A stretch of 64,000 bases of DNA from Rosistilla oblonga. Lineage in GTDB: Bacteria; Planctomycetota; Planctomycetia; Pirellulales; Pirellulaceae. A program made the translations under genes and the position numbers. Below are positions 8,766 through 17,608 of this stretch, one piece after another; position 1 is the first letter of the stretch; each line of letters opens with the position of its first letter. A model generated the notes under the pieces. That model searched no databases, was not told where the DNA came from, and saw only the letters and a program-made list of their open reading frames with translations. Location of the stretch: assembly GCF_007751715.1 (NCBI RefSeq), contig NZ_CP036292.1, positions 124,001 through 188,000 on the forward strand, in the 5' to 3' direction.

Positions 8766-10010
8766 TTACATCGACATCGCGTCGCGCTTCGCCGCCTCGA
8801 TCGCTTCATCCATGTCGTCGAAGATCGCGCCAGCTTGGTCGTGGAAGATCCGCCCGATCAACAGATCGGTCAGATTGCCGGTGTGCTGCGGATGAGCCTT
8901 CATGAAGCGACCGAAGCTGAATTCATTGGTGTAGTAAGCGTGGACCAGTTTGCGGATCCAGCTGGAACCATCTTTGAAGTCGTCGGCCCAGCGAGCCAGT
9001 TGAGCTCCGGAGAGATCATCTTTGGCAAAGCCTTCGGTGATCGCGTCGGCGGCTCGCACCCCCGTCTCCAACGCAAAATAGACGCCCGAAGAATAGATCG
9101 GATCGATGAAACCAAAAGCGTCGCCGATCAGCACCCAGCCCTCGCCAGCATGCCGTTTGGTGGTGTACGAAAACTCTTTGGCGACGCGGATTTCGCCCTG
9201 GAACTCGGCATCCTTCAGCCGCTCTTGCAGCCCCGGGCAGATGCTCAATTCGTGTTCGTATTTCGCGTCGGGCTTGAGCCCCTGTTTGAGCATGTAGTCG
9301 TTGTTGCCAACGCAGCCGATGCTGGTGATGCCGTTGGACAGCGGGATGAACCAGAACCAAGAATCTTTCTTCTCGGTCTGCATGATGATCGTCGCCCCTT
9401 CGTTTTCCCCCTCGTCCCGCCGGGCGTTTTTCCAGTAGCCCCAGATCGCGGCTTTCTTGAGGTCGGGATTGATCTCTTTCAGTCCCAGTTTGTTGGCGAT
9501 AAACGATTGCAGCCCCGTCGCATCGACGACCACGCGGCTGGAGATCGTGTGCTCCTGCCCCTGAGCGTCGCGGACGCGGATCCCGGTGGCGCGATCTTGG
9601 TCGTCGATCTCGACGTCCAACAACCGCGTTTGGTCGTAACAATCGGCTCCCAATTCGGCGGCGCGTTCGAACAGCATCTGATCGAACCGCGCCCGTTCGA
9701 CTTGCCACGTGCTGCTGCACTCACGCGGATCGTGCTGCTTGAAATAGAACGGCGACGACTCCTTGCCGCTGTTGGTGACAAACTGAACGCTCAGCTTCTT
9801 TTGAAAGCCGAGTTCTTCCATCCGATCGACCACACCCAAGCGTTGCAGCGGCCAATAGACCTCGGGCATCAGCGACTCGCCGATGTGAAAGCGGGGCATC
9901 GCTTCGCGCTCGATCAACAGCGTGCTATGCCCGGCGGCGGCGGTTAGAGCGGCGGCCGAACTGCCTGCGGGACCACCACCGATTACGACAACGTCATAGT
10001 TCGCTTTCAC
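8766..10010 (-). CDS. FAD-dependent oxidoreductase, flavin halogenase-like
   Basis: 414 residues. The N-terminal FAD-binding Rossmann motif is VVVIGGGPAGSSAA, followed by PRFHIGESLMP, a hallmark of the halogenase/geranylgeranyl-reductase branch. A second FAD motif, GWVLIGDAFGFIDPIYSSG, lies near residue 285. The segment DSWFWFIPL resembles the GWxWxIP motif of flavin-dependent halogenases, with Ser in place of the first Gly. The enzyme is cytoplasmic and should use reduced flavin or NAD(P)H; whether it halogenates, hydroxylates or reduces is not decidable here. The start is GTG at 10010. No biosynthetic cluster surrounds it. Confidence 0.8.
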   Translation of the reverse strand: MKANYDVVVIGGGPAGSSAAALTAAAGHSTLLIEREAMPRFHIGESLMPEVYWPLQRLGVVDRMEELGFQKKLSVQFVTNSGKESSPFYFKQHDPRECSSTWQVERARFDQMLFERAAELGADCYDQTRLLDVEIDDQDRATGIRVRDAQGQEHTISSRVVVDATGLQSFIANKLGLKEINPDLKKAAIWGYWKNARRDEGENEGATIIMQTEKKDSWFWFIPLSNGITSIGCVGNNDYMLKQGLKPDAKYEHELSICPGLQERLKDAEFQGEIRVAKEFSYTTKRHAGEGWVLIGDAFGFIDPIYSSGVYFALETGVRAADAITEGFAKDDLSGAQLARWADDFKDGSSWIRKLVHAYYTNEFSFGRFMKAHPQHTGNLTDLLIGRIFHDQAGAIFDDMDEAIEAAKRDAMSM

Positions 10011-10381
10011 AATTAATTACCTAAGCTTTTTCGGAAGGAGTCGACAGTATGGAGGGCAGCTTGCAGCGGGCGGGATCGGGGGGATGCAAGGTCACCAAAT
10101 CGGCCACTGAGACAGCGTTTCGGCACTCTCCCATCACTCCTTTATAGACAACAAACGTCGTTCGGCCAGGAATCGATAGACAAAATGAAACCAAAGTCCC
10201 CGTCGCAGACGCCTCGATTTGACAGGGCGGACCGCGTGACGTAGAGAATTATACCGGGTGTTATTTGGAATGAACCAATCTGGTCGCGGCACGAGCCCAG
10301 AAATGCGTCTTTACGCCGCACTGGGGCAACATGGCGTGGCTCAATACACCATTTTGGGCGAAGAGAAAACGGTTGTGAGGC
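10011..10381. other. Intergenic region between divergent genes
   Basis: 371 bases between the divergent flavoenzyme and diguanylate cyclase genes. Both promoters should lie here. An AT-rich AATTATAC at about 10247-10254 could be a -10 element for the rightward gene, but I see no convincing -35. No RNA gene or repeat is recognised. Confidence 0.4.
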
Positions 10382-11926
10382 ATGGGAACTGAATTAGTCG
10401 CGTTGATAGCGCTCAGCTGCGGCTGTTCGGGTTTGTTGTGTGGGTGGTTTCTCCGCAATCCCAGCGGTCTGCCGCAGTCGGCGGCCCCTTCTTCCGACGC
10501 CGAAAAGAACCGCAACGAACGCGATCGGCTAGAAAAGATCGCCGCTTCGCTCCGCAGCGTGACCACTAGCGTGGCCGCGGAGGTCGACGCGCACCAAACA
10601 AAAATCCAGGCCGTGTCGGACAGTTTGTCCGATTCGGACGAGGACCATGTGCTCGATGCGGTCGCCAGCCTGATCGCCGCTAACGCGATGATGCAGCAGC
10701 AGTTGGGAGACGCCCAAAATCAGATCCGCAGCCAAGCCGCTGCGATCGAGTCGGCCGAAGAGATGGCGTTGACCGACGCGCTCACGGGCCTGAACAATCG
10801 TCGCGCCCTCGACCGCCAGATGACTCAGCGGCATGAGTTGGGCGATACCGTCGCCCATCCGACCACTTTTATGTTGATCGACGTCGATCACTTCAAGAAC
10901 TTCAACGATCTGCACGGTCACTTAACCGGCGACGAAGTGCTCAAGCACGTCGGTCGGTTGTTGACCACCAGTCTCTCCGACGTTGGTTTTGTCGCCCGCT
11001 ACGGCGGCGAAGAGTTTGCTGTCCTGTTTAACGACATGAAAGTCGCCGAGATCAAAGACCGCGCCGATGCGGTTCGTGAGACCTTTGGCGAGCAGGAGTT
11101 TTTCGTCGACGACCAATGTCTGCAGGTCACCGCCAGCGCGGGACTGGCTCAATTGGAACCGGGCGAGACGATCGAATCGTGGATCGAACGGGCCGACAAC
11201 GCACTCTATAACGCCAAAGACGAGGGCCGAAACCAAGCCTACTGGATGGATGGCGATGTCGCGTTCCCGGTGAAGTCCGAGGACGAAGAAGAGGCTGCTG
11301 ATACGCTCGCGGCCGCTGCCAGCGATCAACCCGAAGAATCGATCGTCGAACCGCCGGAAGAACCGATCGTAGAGCCGGCAGCAGAATCAATCGTAGGACC
11401 GGCGGAAGAATCGATCGTGGGACCGTCGGAAGATCCGTCGGAAGAGTCGATCGTAGAACCAGCGGCAGAACCGACCGCAGGTCCCGCGGAAGAAACCGCT
11501 GGTGGGGTCGATGTAGCCGACCTGACGAAGCTGAGCGAAAAAGTCGCTTCGGGGTTCATTAAGCTGCAGGCCGAACGGATTCCATTCTGCATGCTGTCGA
11601 TCCGCGTCGAATCCGACAAATCGGACGATGCCTGGAAACAGATCACGTTGGACTGTCTGCACACTTCGGTCCGCGGGATCGATGCCGATCGGATCGGTTT
11701 CGACGGCGATCGGACGTTTATCGTCTGTCTGCCGAGCACCGATGAATCGGTCGCCGGAGAGCGTGCCAAAACGATCCGCCAGAGTATCGATGGGGCCAGT
11801 GGTTCGGCATGGAGTGTAGAAGTGACAACGACTCGTGCAACCGGCACCGAAACGTTCGAGGAAGCGATCCAACGCGCGATCGGATCCAGCCAGACCGCCG
11901 ACCGCGATGAACCCGCGATCGTCTAA
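10382..11926 (+). CDS. Membrane-anchored diguanylate cyclase with repetitive linker
   Basis: 514 residues. An N-terminal hydrophobic segment (VALIALSCGCSGLLCGWFL) and a short coiled coil precede a GGDEF domain with DALTGLNNRRALD, FMLIDVDHFKNFND and the active site RYGGEEF near residue 208. It should make cyclic di-GMP at the membrane. Residues about 305-385 are a Glu/Pro/Val-rich linker built from EESIVEP-like units. After it comes a second domain of about 120 residues (FCMLSIRVE, RIGFDGDRTFIVCLP) that has the spacing of a GGDEF fold but lacks the GGDEF signature, so it is probably a degenerate regulatory copy. The PilZ-like protein at 3091-3603 is a possible receptor. Confidence 0.88.
   Translation: MGTELVALIALSCGCSGLLCGWFLRNPSGLPQSAAPSSDAEKNRNERDRLEKIAASLRSVTTSVAAEVDAHQTKIQAVSDSLSDSDEDHVLDAVASLIAANAMMQQQLGDAQNQIRSQAAAIESAEEMALTDALTGLNNRRALDRQMTQRHELGDTVAHPTTFMLIDVDHFKNFNDLHGHLTGDEVLKHVGRLLTTSLSDVGFVARYGGEEFAVLFNDMKVAEIKDRADAVRETFGEQEFFVDDQCLQVTASAGLAQLEPGETIESWIERADNALYNAKDEGRNQAYWMDGDVAFPVKSEDEEEAADTLAAAASDQPEESIVEPPEEPIVEPAAESIVGPAEESIVGPSEDPSEESIVEPAAEPTAGPAEETAGGVDVADLTKLSEKVASGFIKLQAERIPFCMLSIRVESDKSDDAWKQITLDCLHTSVRGIDADRIGFDGDRTFIVCLPSTDESVAGERAKTIRQSIDGASGSAWSVEVTTTRATGTETFEEAIQRAIGSSQTADRDEPAIV
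11285..11510 (+). repeat. In-gene imperfect repeats coding the EESIVEP linker
   Basis: Inside the diguanylate cyclase gene, GAAGAATCGATCGT-like words recur every 24-36 bases and code for Glu-Glu-Ser-Ile-Val-Glu/Gly-Pro units. The DNA similarity between units suggests recent expansion by slippage. Confidence 0.7.
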
Positions 11927-11959
11927 GCGTCTTGAACTCGCTGGCGGCTGAAGCGGCGA

Positions 11960-12613
11960 TCATTCCGACAAGTGTTGCTCGATCACGTCGGCCACTCGTT
12001 CCGCCAGAAAGTCCGATCCGGCGGATGTGTAGTGCAGATCTTGAGGTCGGTGCAGTTCGTCGAAGCGGGGCATGATGTAGCCGTGTAGATCGTTGATCGG
12101 CACGTCGAGTTCGGTCATCACGCGGGCGGCGATCTCGTTGTAATGCGTCTCGTCGCCAAAGGTCCGGTCGGGATTCAGTTTGCCCTTGGGAATCGGTGTC
12201 GTCGACGCCCAGACCAACTTCGCCCCGGTCGCTTTCAACTTGGCCACCAACGCTCGCAAGTTCTTTTCGTAAGCGGCCGGTTCGACTTGCCGCGTGCCAT
12301 CGGCTTGGTGCTTCAGATCATGGATGCCCCAATTGAAATGGATCAGATCCCAATCGCCATCGCCTAGCCATTTGTCGATGTTTGCCAAACCGCGAGTCGT
12401 CGGCCCGCCGTTAGCCGGGATTCGATGAACGTTCGCTTTGTCGGCCAACAGCTTACGCGTCGGCACGGTGTAACCCATCGAGATCGAATCGCCGATCAAC
12501 AGCACCCGCGGAAGATCCGCGCGGTCTTCGATCGGCTTCAAAACGCCCTGCTGGCCAAAGACGGATGGACTGCAGACGAGCGACAGGAGGGCAATACAAC
12601 AGATTCGATGCAT
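11960..12613 (-). CDS. Secreted SGNH/GDSL hydrolase
   Basis: 217 residues. A signal peptide (ICCIALLSLVCSPSVFG, cut before QQG) is followed by SGNH blocks: block I VLLIGDSISMGY with the nucleophile Ser, block III NWGIHDL (His where many members have Asn) and block V DLHYTSAG with the Asp-x-x-His pair. The fold hydrolyses esters of lipids or acetylated carbohydrates, here in the periplasm or outside. The WGIHD variant is common in planctomycete members. It is convergent with the diguanylate cyclase gene. Substrate unknown. Confidence 0.85.
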   Translation of the reverse strand: MHRICCIALLSLVCSPSVFGQQGVLKPIEDRADLPRVLLIGDSISMGYTVPTRKLLADKANVHRIPANGGPTTRGLANIDKWLGDGDWDLIHFNWGIHDLKHQADGTRQVEPAAYEKNLRALVAKLKATGAKLVWASTTPIPKGKLNPDRTFGDETHYNEIAARVMTELDVPINDLHGYIMPRFDELHRPQDLHYTSAGSDFLAERVADVIEQHLSE

Positions 12614-12709
12614 GATGAGTCTCGCGGAGGGTGTAATGCTGGAAGGTCCGGTTGAGATCGACCAGTATACACGCTCGGCCAGAGGTTCTGACCGACTCGG
12701 ACAGCATCC

Positions 12710-13480
12710 TTAAGGAGCCGGCAGCGGCGTCGGTTTCGACGTTTCCTGTGCGGCCGGCAACCGTGTCGTCATGCGTTTGGACGGCTTGGTTTGCTCGGGC
12801 ATCCGCGCCAGTCGCTGTTGGAACGAACTGGGCAACGGGATCGTCGTCGTCTGCATCGCGCTGTTGGCGTTCAACCCTTGGTGCGTCTCGGTGGTGCCGA
12901 GGTAGTGGCCGACTTGGCGAACCGCAGGGACCGCGGGACGTTTGGTTGCGGTCATGTCGACCTTGCGACCGGGCAGCACAACCATCGCCGCTTCGCTTTG
13001 CACCACCTTGCCGCCAGTCGTTTTGAAGGTCGACATCAGCGACAGTTTCTTCTGGTCGCCGCCAGCAGCATCCCACGGGATCCAGATGCTGTACGACGCA
13101 CCGAGATCCGATTCGCTGAAGTGCGATGTAAATTGCTCTTTGGTAAAGCGGAATCGCTTGATGCCATCGGAGTGCTGCGCCGAAGCCAACGCTTCATCGA
13201 AGCCGTGGATCGTCAGTTCCCCTTCGACCGGAACCGCTTGGCTGTGGTCGTTGTAGAAGTAGACTCGCCCGCCAAATCCGCGTGTCGGTGTCCGTCCTGG
13301 TTGGACGAGAATGTCGGGCGTCCAGGTGACCGCCATCTTCACCGGGTTGGGGTACGGTTTGGGTGGCTTGTCTTTGTTCCAGGGCAACTTGGCCGACCAA
13401 GATTCACTCTTGGGTGCCGTTGCACAACCCGTCGCGATCGGACATGCCGCGAAGATCAGAATGAAGAGGAATTTTTTCAT
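12710..13480 (-). CDS. Putative lipoprotein
   Basis: About 256 residues starting at MKKFLFILIFAACPIATGC, a lipoprotein signal whose Cys would be lipidated. The mature part has a beta-rich segment (residues 60-190, including GFGGRVYFYND) and a Pro/Thr-rich C terminus. No catalytic motif is recognised. It lies directly downstream of the long secretin in the same direction, so it may be an accessory lipoprotein of that secretin, but this is inference from position. The frame is open to 13561, but the lipoprotein signal fixes the start at 13480. Confidence 0.7.
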   Translation of the reverse strand: MKKFLFILIFAACPIATGCATAPKSESWSAKLPWNKDKPPKPYPNPVKMAVTWTPDILVQPGRTPTRGFGGRVYFYNDHSQAVPVEGELTIHGFDEALASAQHSDGIKRFRFTKEQFTSHFSESDLGASYSIWIPWDAAGGDQKKLSLMSTFKTTGGKVVQSEAAMVVLPGRKVDMTATKRPAVPAVRQVGHYLGTTETHQGLNANSAMQTTTIPLPSSFQQRLARMPEQTKPSKRMTTRLPAAQETSKPTPLPAP

Positions 13481-13525
13481 CGGAGAATTATCCAAGAAGG
13501 TTTTCACTGCGAGATCGGGTTGGCG

Positions 13526-13617
13526 AGTCGCCCGTGTCGGGCGACTCTGGGAGCTTTCCATTCAGCCGTCTCGGCGATGCGAGACGGCTTGGTTCGGATC
13601 GCCCTTGGTGGGCGATC
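13526..13617. repeat. Three consecutive perfect hairpins
   Basis: Three palindromes follow each other between the secretin and the lipoprotein: 13526-13546 (9-bp stem, loop TGT), 13564-13589 (10-bp stem, 6-nt loop) and 13597-13617 (8-bp stem, loop TTGGT). None has a T-run, so these look like REP-type elements or mRNA stabilisers/processing sites rather than intrinsic terminators. Confidence 0.75.
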
Positions 13618-13622
13618 GGCCG

Positions 13623-16600
13623 CTAGCGTTGAGGCGTTCCGGCGGCGGGTGCGGCCATCGGAGCGTTGTATTGAACCGGCGTCGCATAACCTGGCGGCAT
13701 CGCATAGTTGTTGGGCGTCGCCTCGTTTTGCATCGAGAAGACTTCCATTGGAACGCGTTGCTGTGGTTGCATGTTTAACGCCGAATCAGCCGCTTGGATG
13801 GGAGTCGCTTGTTCGATCAATCCCGGTGCCTGTGGGATCGCTGGAACCTCGCCGCTCGATTCGTAGGGGACCGTCTGCACAGGTTGCTGGCTAGGATCGA
13901 TCGGCCGCTGTTGCAGGCTGCCCGGAACGATCTGTTCTCCTGGACCCAGCAATGGATCTTGTGGTGCGGTCGGGAAGTGATCGACGGTTGGGTGCATGTC
14001 GGGATAGATCATGGCACCAACTGCTGGGCCCCACAGACCGTATCCGCCACGCAAGCCCGCGTCGCCGTGCAGCTCGACTACGTCGGCTAGACAGTAGCTC
14101 ATGCGGCTCGATTCGGCATCGTTGATCAATTGGATGTCCTCTTCGCCGTTGACGACCCGCGGTGTCAGCACGATCAACATCTCGGTTCGCTCTTCGATCT
14201 CTTGGTCGAATCGGAACAACTGGCCCAGGATCGGGATGTCCGAGACGTAGGGAACACGTCGGCTGAACTGACGACGACTCTTCGTGATCAATCCACCAAA
14301 CACCACGGTCTGTCCCGACATCGCGGTCACAGTTGATTGAGCTTGTGTGATCAAGATCTGCGGCGAGATGATCGGATTGTCGTTGCTGTCGGTCGCAATC
14401 GGTTGGCCATTGTTTGGATTCGGATCGACGTTCGACCGTTGGGCGTCGACGTTCATTACGATCAACCCATCCTGGCCGACGCGTGGCGTGACCCGCAGGA
14501 TCAACCCCAAGTTGATGTCTTGGGTGGCGATCACGGTGCCCGAGTTGGCGTTGCCGGCTTGCACCGATTCGATCCGCGGGAACAGCGAACCGACCTGAAC
14601 GTAACCCTCGGTACCGTCGAGCGTCATGATCTGCGGACGGCTGAGGATCTGAGCCCGGCCCGAGTCTTGCAACATCCGTAGCAACAGGTTCACCGATTCG
14701 CTGGCCGCCGAAAGGACAAAGCCACCGTAGCCAAACTCGCTGCTTTGACGTCCCAGAGCAAAGGCGGAAGCCACTTGCCCGGCAAGGTTTTCCTGGTCGT
14801 AGGTGTTGGCGTTTGGCAGGCCTGGCGACGAATTCGGAAGGAAGTTGAAGCCGGGTGTGCTGGAGGTTGCACTTGCCACGCCGCGATCGAACAGAACCGA
14901 ATCTTGCAAACCGAGTTCGGTGCCAAATTCAAATCCGTCGGTCAGAGTGACTTCGGCCAACACGACTTGGATCATGATCATCGGCGGGCGACGATCCAAT
15001 TGATCGATCACGCGGCGAACGTCTTCATACAGTCGCGGCGAGACGCTGATCACCAGGCTGTTGGTACGGGCTTCGGGAACGACGATCAAGTCGCGTTCGG
15101 GAAGGTCGTACGGGCCAAGGTTTTGGCTGAAAAATTGGTTCCGCGATTGCAGCTGCGACTGTTGGTTAACAAAGTCTTGCAGCGCGGTCGCGACGTCCGC
15201 GGCGGCGGCGTTTCGCAACCAGATCGTCTCGGTGATCCGAGCCGAAAAACCTTCGGTGTCCAGTCGGATCAACAAGCTCTCGACGACTTCCAGATCGGTC
15301 GCACTGCCGCTGGCAATGATGCTGTTGGTCCGGATGTCGACGGCGAATCGCAGCGCGATCAACGAAGTCTCGCTGTTGCTGGTCTGCGTCATCGCGGCCA
15401 GGTTCCCGACACCGCTGCTGTTGGTCTGCCCCTCGGCGGAAAACAACTCTTGCAGCGAAGTCGTCAATTGAGTGGCGTCGCCGTTGACGATGGTAAAGAC
15501 CTTGACCACGCTCTCGGCACCCGGCAGTTGATCCAACTGAGTGATCAATTCGCCGATCAATGGCATGCTGGCCGCCGGAGCGCGAACGATGATCGCGTTG
15601 ACGTTGGCATCGGCGGTGACGACGACTCCCGACAGGATGCCCGAATCGAGCGTCTTGTTTCCTTGCGCGTCGACCGACAGGATCGACAGCGTGCTCGAAG
15701 GGATCGTGGTGTTGTCGGGAACGTCTTCGGGTTGCCCCGAGATCGCTGCTTGCAGAACCGGTTGCAGATCTTCGGCGAAGGCGTTCTTCAGTTTGAAGAC
15801 CTTCAGTTCGCTCTCGGCCCCGGTCGCGGGAGCATCCAACTGTTCGATCATCCGTTCGACTTCCAACATGTCCCGAGGCGATGCCTGGGCGATGATCGAA
15901 TTGGATCGATAGTCGGCGATGATCCGCGCCCTAGCGCCCAAGCCGGGGCGAAGATCTTCGTTGCCGCTGGGTCGATCGACAAAGAAACCTTGCACGGTGG
16001 CTTGGACATCCAGGGCGGATGCGTGTTTCAGATTAAAGACGCGAAATTGCGAAGCGACATCCACCGGTTGATCGACTTTTTTGATCAGATCGATCACCCC
16101 GGCAACCGCTTCGTCGCGACCGATCAACAGGATCGCATTGGGTTTATCCAACGCGGTGATGCTGACTTGGCCTTGGCGAGGTGCCAGAACCTGTTCGTAC
16201 AATTGGTTCACGATCTCCGCGACGGCATTGCTGTTGGCATGCTCCAACGCGACGACTTCGACCTTCGGCTGCGTGACCGCACTCTGCTCTTCGATCTGTT
16301 TGATAACTTCCATCACGCGTTGGACGTCGCGTTTAGCACCGCGAACGATGATCACGCCCAGCTCGGGAACAAATTCGATCTGCACGTCGCCAAACAGACC
16401 GTTGAAGGCATCGTCGCCGCCGGCATCGCCCGCTTGGCCATCGTCGCCTCCGGCTTGTCCGTTGCCCGCAGCGGCTTGGCGTTGCATGACTGCACGCAAC
16501 AGCGGATTGTCGCGACCGCCACCGGCGACGCCGATCGTGTCGTCCTCTTGAGCGACGACGGGACGGATGTCCGATAGCAATCGCACGGCGCGGCGGATCG

Positions 16601-17426
16601 GTGCTTGTTCGGCATTTTCGATTCGCATCAATTGAGTCGCCACGCCGGGGTGGTGCTCTTGGCGATCGATCGTTTCGATGACGCGCTGCCATCCGTTGAT
16701 CGAAGTCTTCGGCGCGACGACGGTGACTTTGTTGTCGCGACGATCGATCTGTACTTTGGTAGTGCCAGCGTGTGCGCTGGTGATGTCGAAGCTGGCAAGT
16801 TCGCCGTTCCGCTGTGTGGTGACAGGCAATTTGCGTCCTGCCAAGCGAGCCAGTCCATCTTCAAAGTCGCGCCACGATGCGTTGTGAAGCGCGAACTGAG
16901 CACGCACAGGTTGACCGACGTTGGCACTCACCTGTTGGATCTCTGGCGATCCTTTGACCGCTTGGTGCACGTTCCGTTGGATCTCGTCGTGAAGCCCAGC
17001 CGGTGCCATCACCAACAACTGGCCCGTCTTCTCGTCGCCCGTGATCCGGACGTCGACGTTCTTGCGATACTGCAAACCGACGTTGCGTTCGATCTCGTGC
17101 AACCGATCCGCCGGGACGGGCAGAGCGCGGAGCACAGGTTTGTCGCTGGCTGTTGTGACTTGGACGACATCCAAAGCCGCGATCGATTCAGCCGCCACGC
17201 GTTGTGCGTCGGGACCACCGCGAACGATCAGGCGGTTGTTCGTTCGATCGATCACCACCTCGCCCACTTGATTCGCTTGCGCCAGCATCTGGCGGACGCG
17301 TGGAGCCAGCTGGCCCGCGGGACCGTTCTGCACGGGATAGACGTTCCCGGTGACAGGCGGCTGAGAAAACGCTGGTATCGCAAGCGTTAACACAAGGATC
17401 AGCAACATTGCAGTTCGGTTCAGCAT
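13623..17426 (-). CDS. Very long secretin (type II/IV pilus GspD/PilQ-like)
   Basis: 1267 residues with a signal peptide (LLILVLTLAIPAFS). Five secretin N-type (NolW-like) modules start near residues 389, 460, 540, 639 and 732, each opening with a VxxLxNA-like strand. The outer-membrane secretin core follows from about 817, with the family signature VPYVSDIPILGQLFRFD near 1055 and LIVLTPRVV. The last 130 residues are Pro/Gln-rich. Secretins form multimeric outer-membrane gates for type II secretion or pili. GspD proteins are usually about 650 residues, so both the N-module count and the tail are unusual. No ATPase, pseudopilin or inner-membrane partner is nearby; only a lipoprotein follows. 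Confidence 0.9.
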   Translation of the reverse strand: MLNRTAMLLILVLTLAIPAFSQPPVTGNVYPVQNGPAGQLAPRVRQMLAQANQVGEVVIDRTNNRLIVRGGPDAQRVAAESIAALDVVQVTTASDKPVLRALPVPADRLHEIERNVGLQYRKNVDVRITGDEKTGQLLVMAPAGLHDEIQRNVHQAVKGSPEIQQVSANVGQPVRAQFALHNASWRDFEDGLARLAGRKLPVTTQRNGELASFDITSAHAGTTKVQIDRRDNKVTVVAPKTSINGWQRVIETIDRQEHHPGVATQLMRIENAEQAPIRRAVRLLSDIRPVVAQEDDTIGVAGGGRDNPLLRAVMQRQAAAGNGQAGGDDGQAGDAGGDDAFNGLFGDVQIEFVPELGVIIVRGAKRDVQRVMEVIKQIEEQSAVTQPKVEVVALEHANSNAVAEIVNQLYEQVLAPRQGQVSITALDKPNAILLIGRDEAVAGVIDLIKKVDQPVDVASQFRVFNLKHASALDVQATVQGFFVDRPSGNEDLRPGLGARARIIADYRSNSIIAQASPRDMLEVERMIEQLDAPATGAESELKVFKLKNAFAEDLQPVLQAAISGQPEDVPDNTTIPSSTLSILSVDAQGNKTLDSGILSGVVVTADANVNAIIVRAPAASMPLIGELITQLDQLPGAESVVKVFTIVNGDATQLTTSLQELFSAEGQTNSSGVGNLAAMTQTSNSETSLIALRFAVDIRTNSIIASGSATDLEVVESLLIRLDTEGFSARITETIWLRNAAAADVATALQDFVNQQSQLQSRNQFFSQNLGPYDLPERDLIVVPEARTNSLVISVSPRLYEDVRRVIDQLDRRPPMIMIQVVLAEVTLTDGFEFGTELGLQDSVLFDRGVASATSSTPGFNFLPNSSPGLPNANTYDQENLAGQVASAFALGRQSSEFGYGGFVLSAASESVNLLLRMLQDSGRAQILSRPQIMTLDGTEGYVQVGSLFPRIESVQAGNANSGTVIATQDINLGLILRVTPRVGQDGLIVMNVDAQRSNVDPNPNNGQPIATDSNDNPIISPQILITQAQSTVTAMSGQTVVFGGLITKSRRQFSRRVPYVSDIPILGQLFRFDQEIEERTEMLIVLTPRVVNGEEDIQLINDAESSRMSYCLADVVELHGDAGLRGGYGLWGPAVGAMIYPDMHPTVDHFPTAPQDPLLGPGEQIVPGSLQQRPIDPSQQPVQTVPYESSGEVPAIPQAPGLIEQATPIQAADSALNMQPQQRVPMEVFSMQNEATPNNYAMPPGYATPVQYNAPMAAPAAGTPQR

Positions 17427-17608
17427 GACAGTTCACTCGTCGAGCGGAATTTGGATAGACAATCGATCCAATCGTCAGAACCGGACGAACCCGAGCAACC
17501 AAACCACCCCAAAAGCACTGCGATCACAAACGCGTGGCGTTACAGTTTGCCTAAACTCTCGCCGCGGGGGCGGCAGGCAAAGGCATACGAGGGCTGCAGC
17601 ACCTCGTT

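Noticed and set aside
8511-9947. 478-codon frame on the plus strand
   Set aside because: Antisense to the halogenase-like gene; no motif of its own.
14745-16577. 610-codon frame on the plus strand
   Set aside because: It lies wholly antisense to the secretin gene and is rich in Arg, Asp and Gln as expected for a shadow in GC-rich DNA; the secretin frame has full family motifs.
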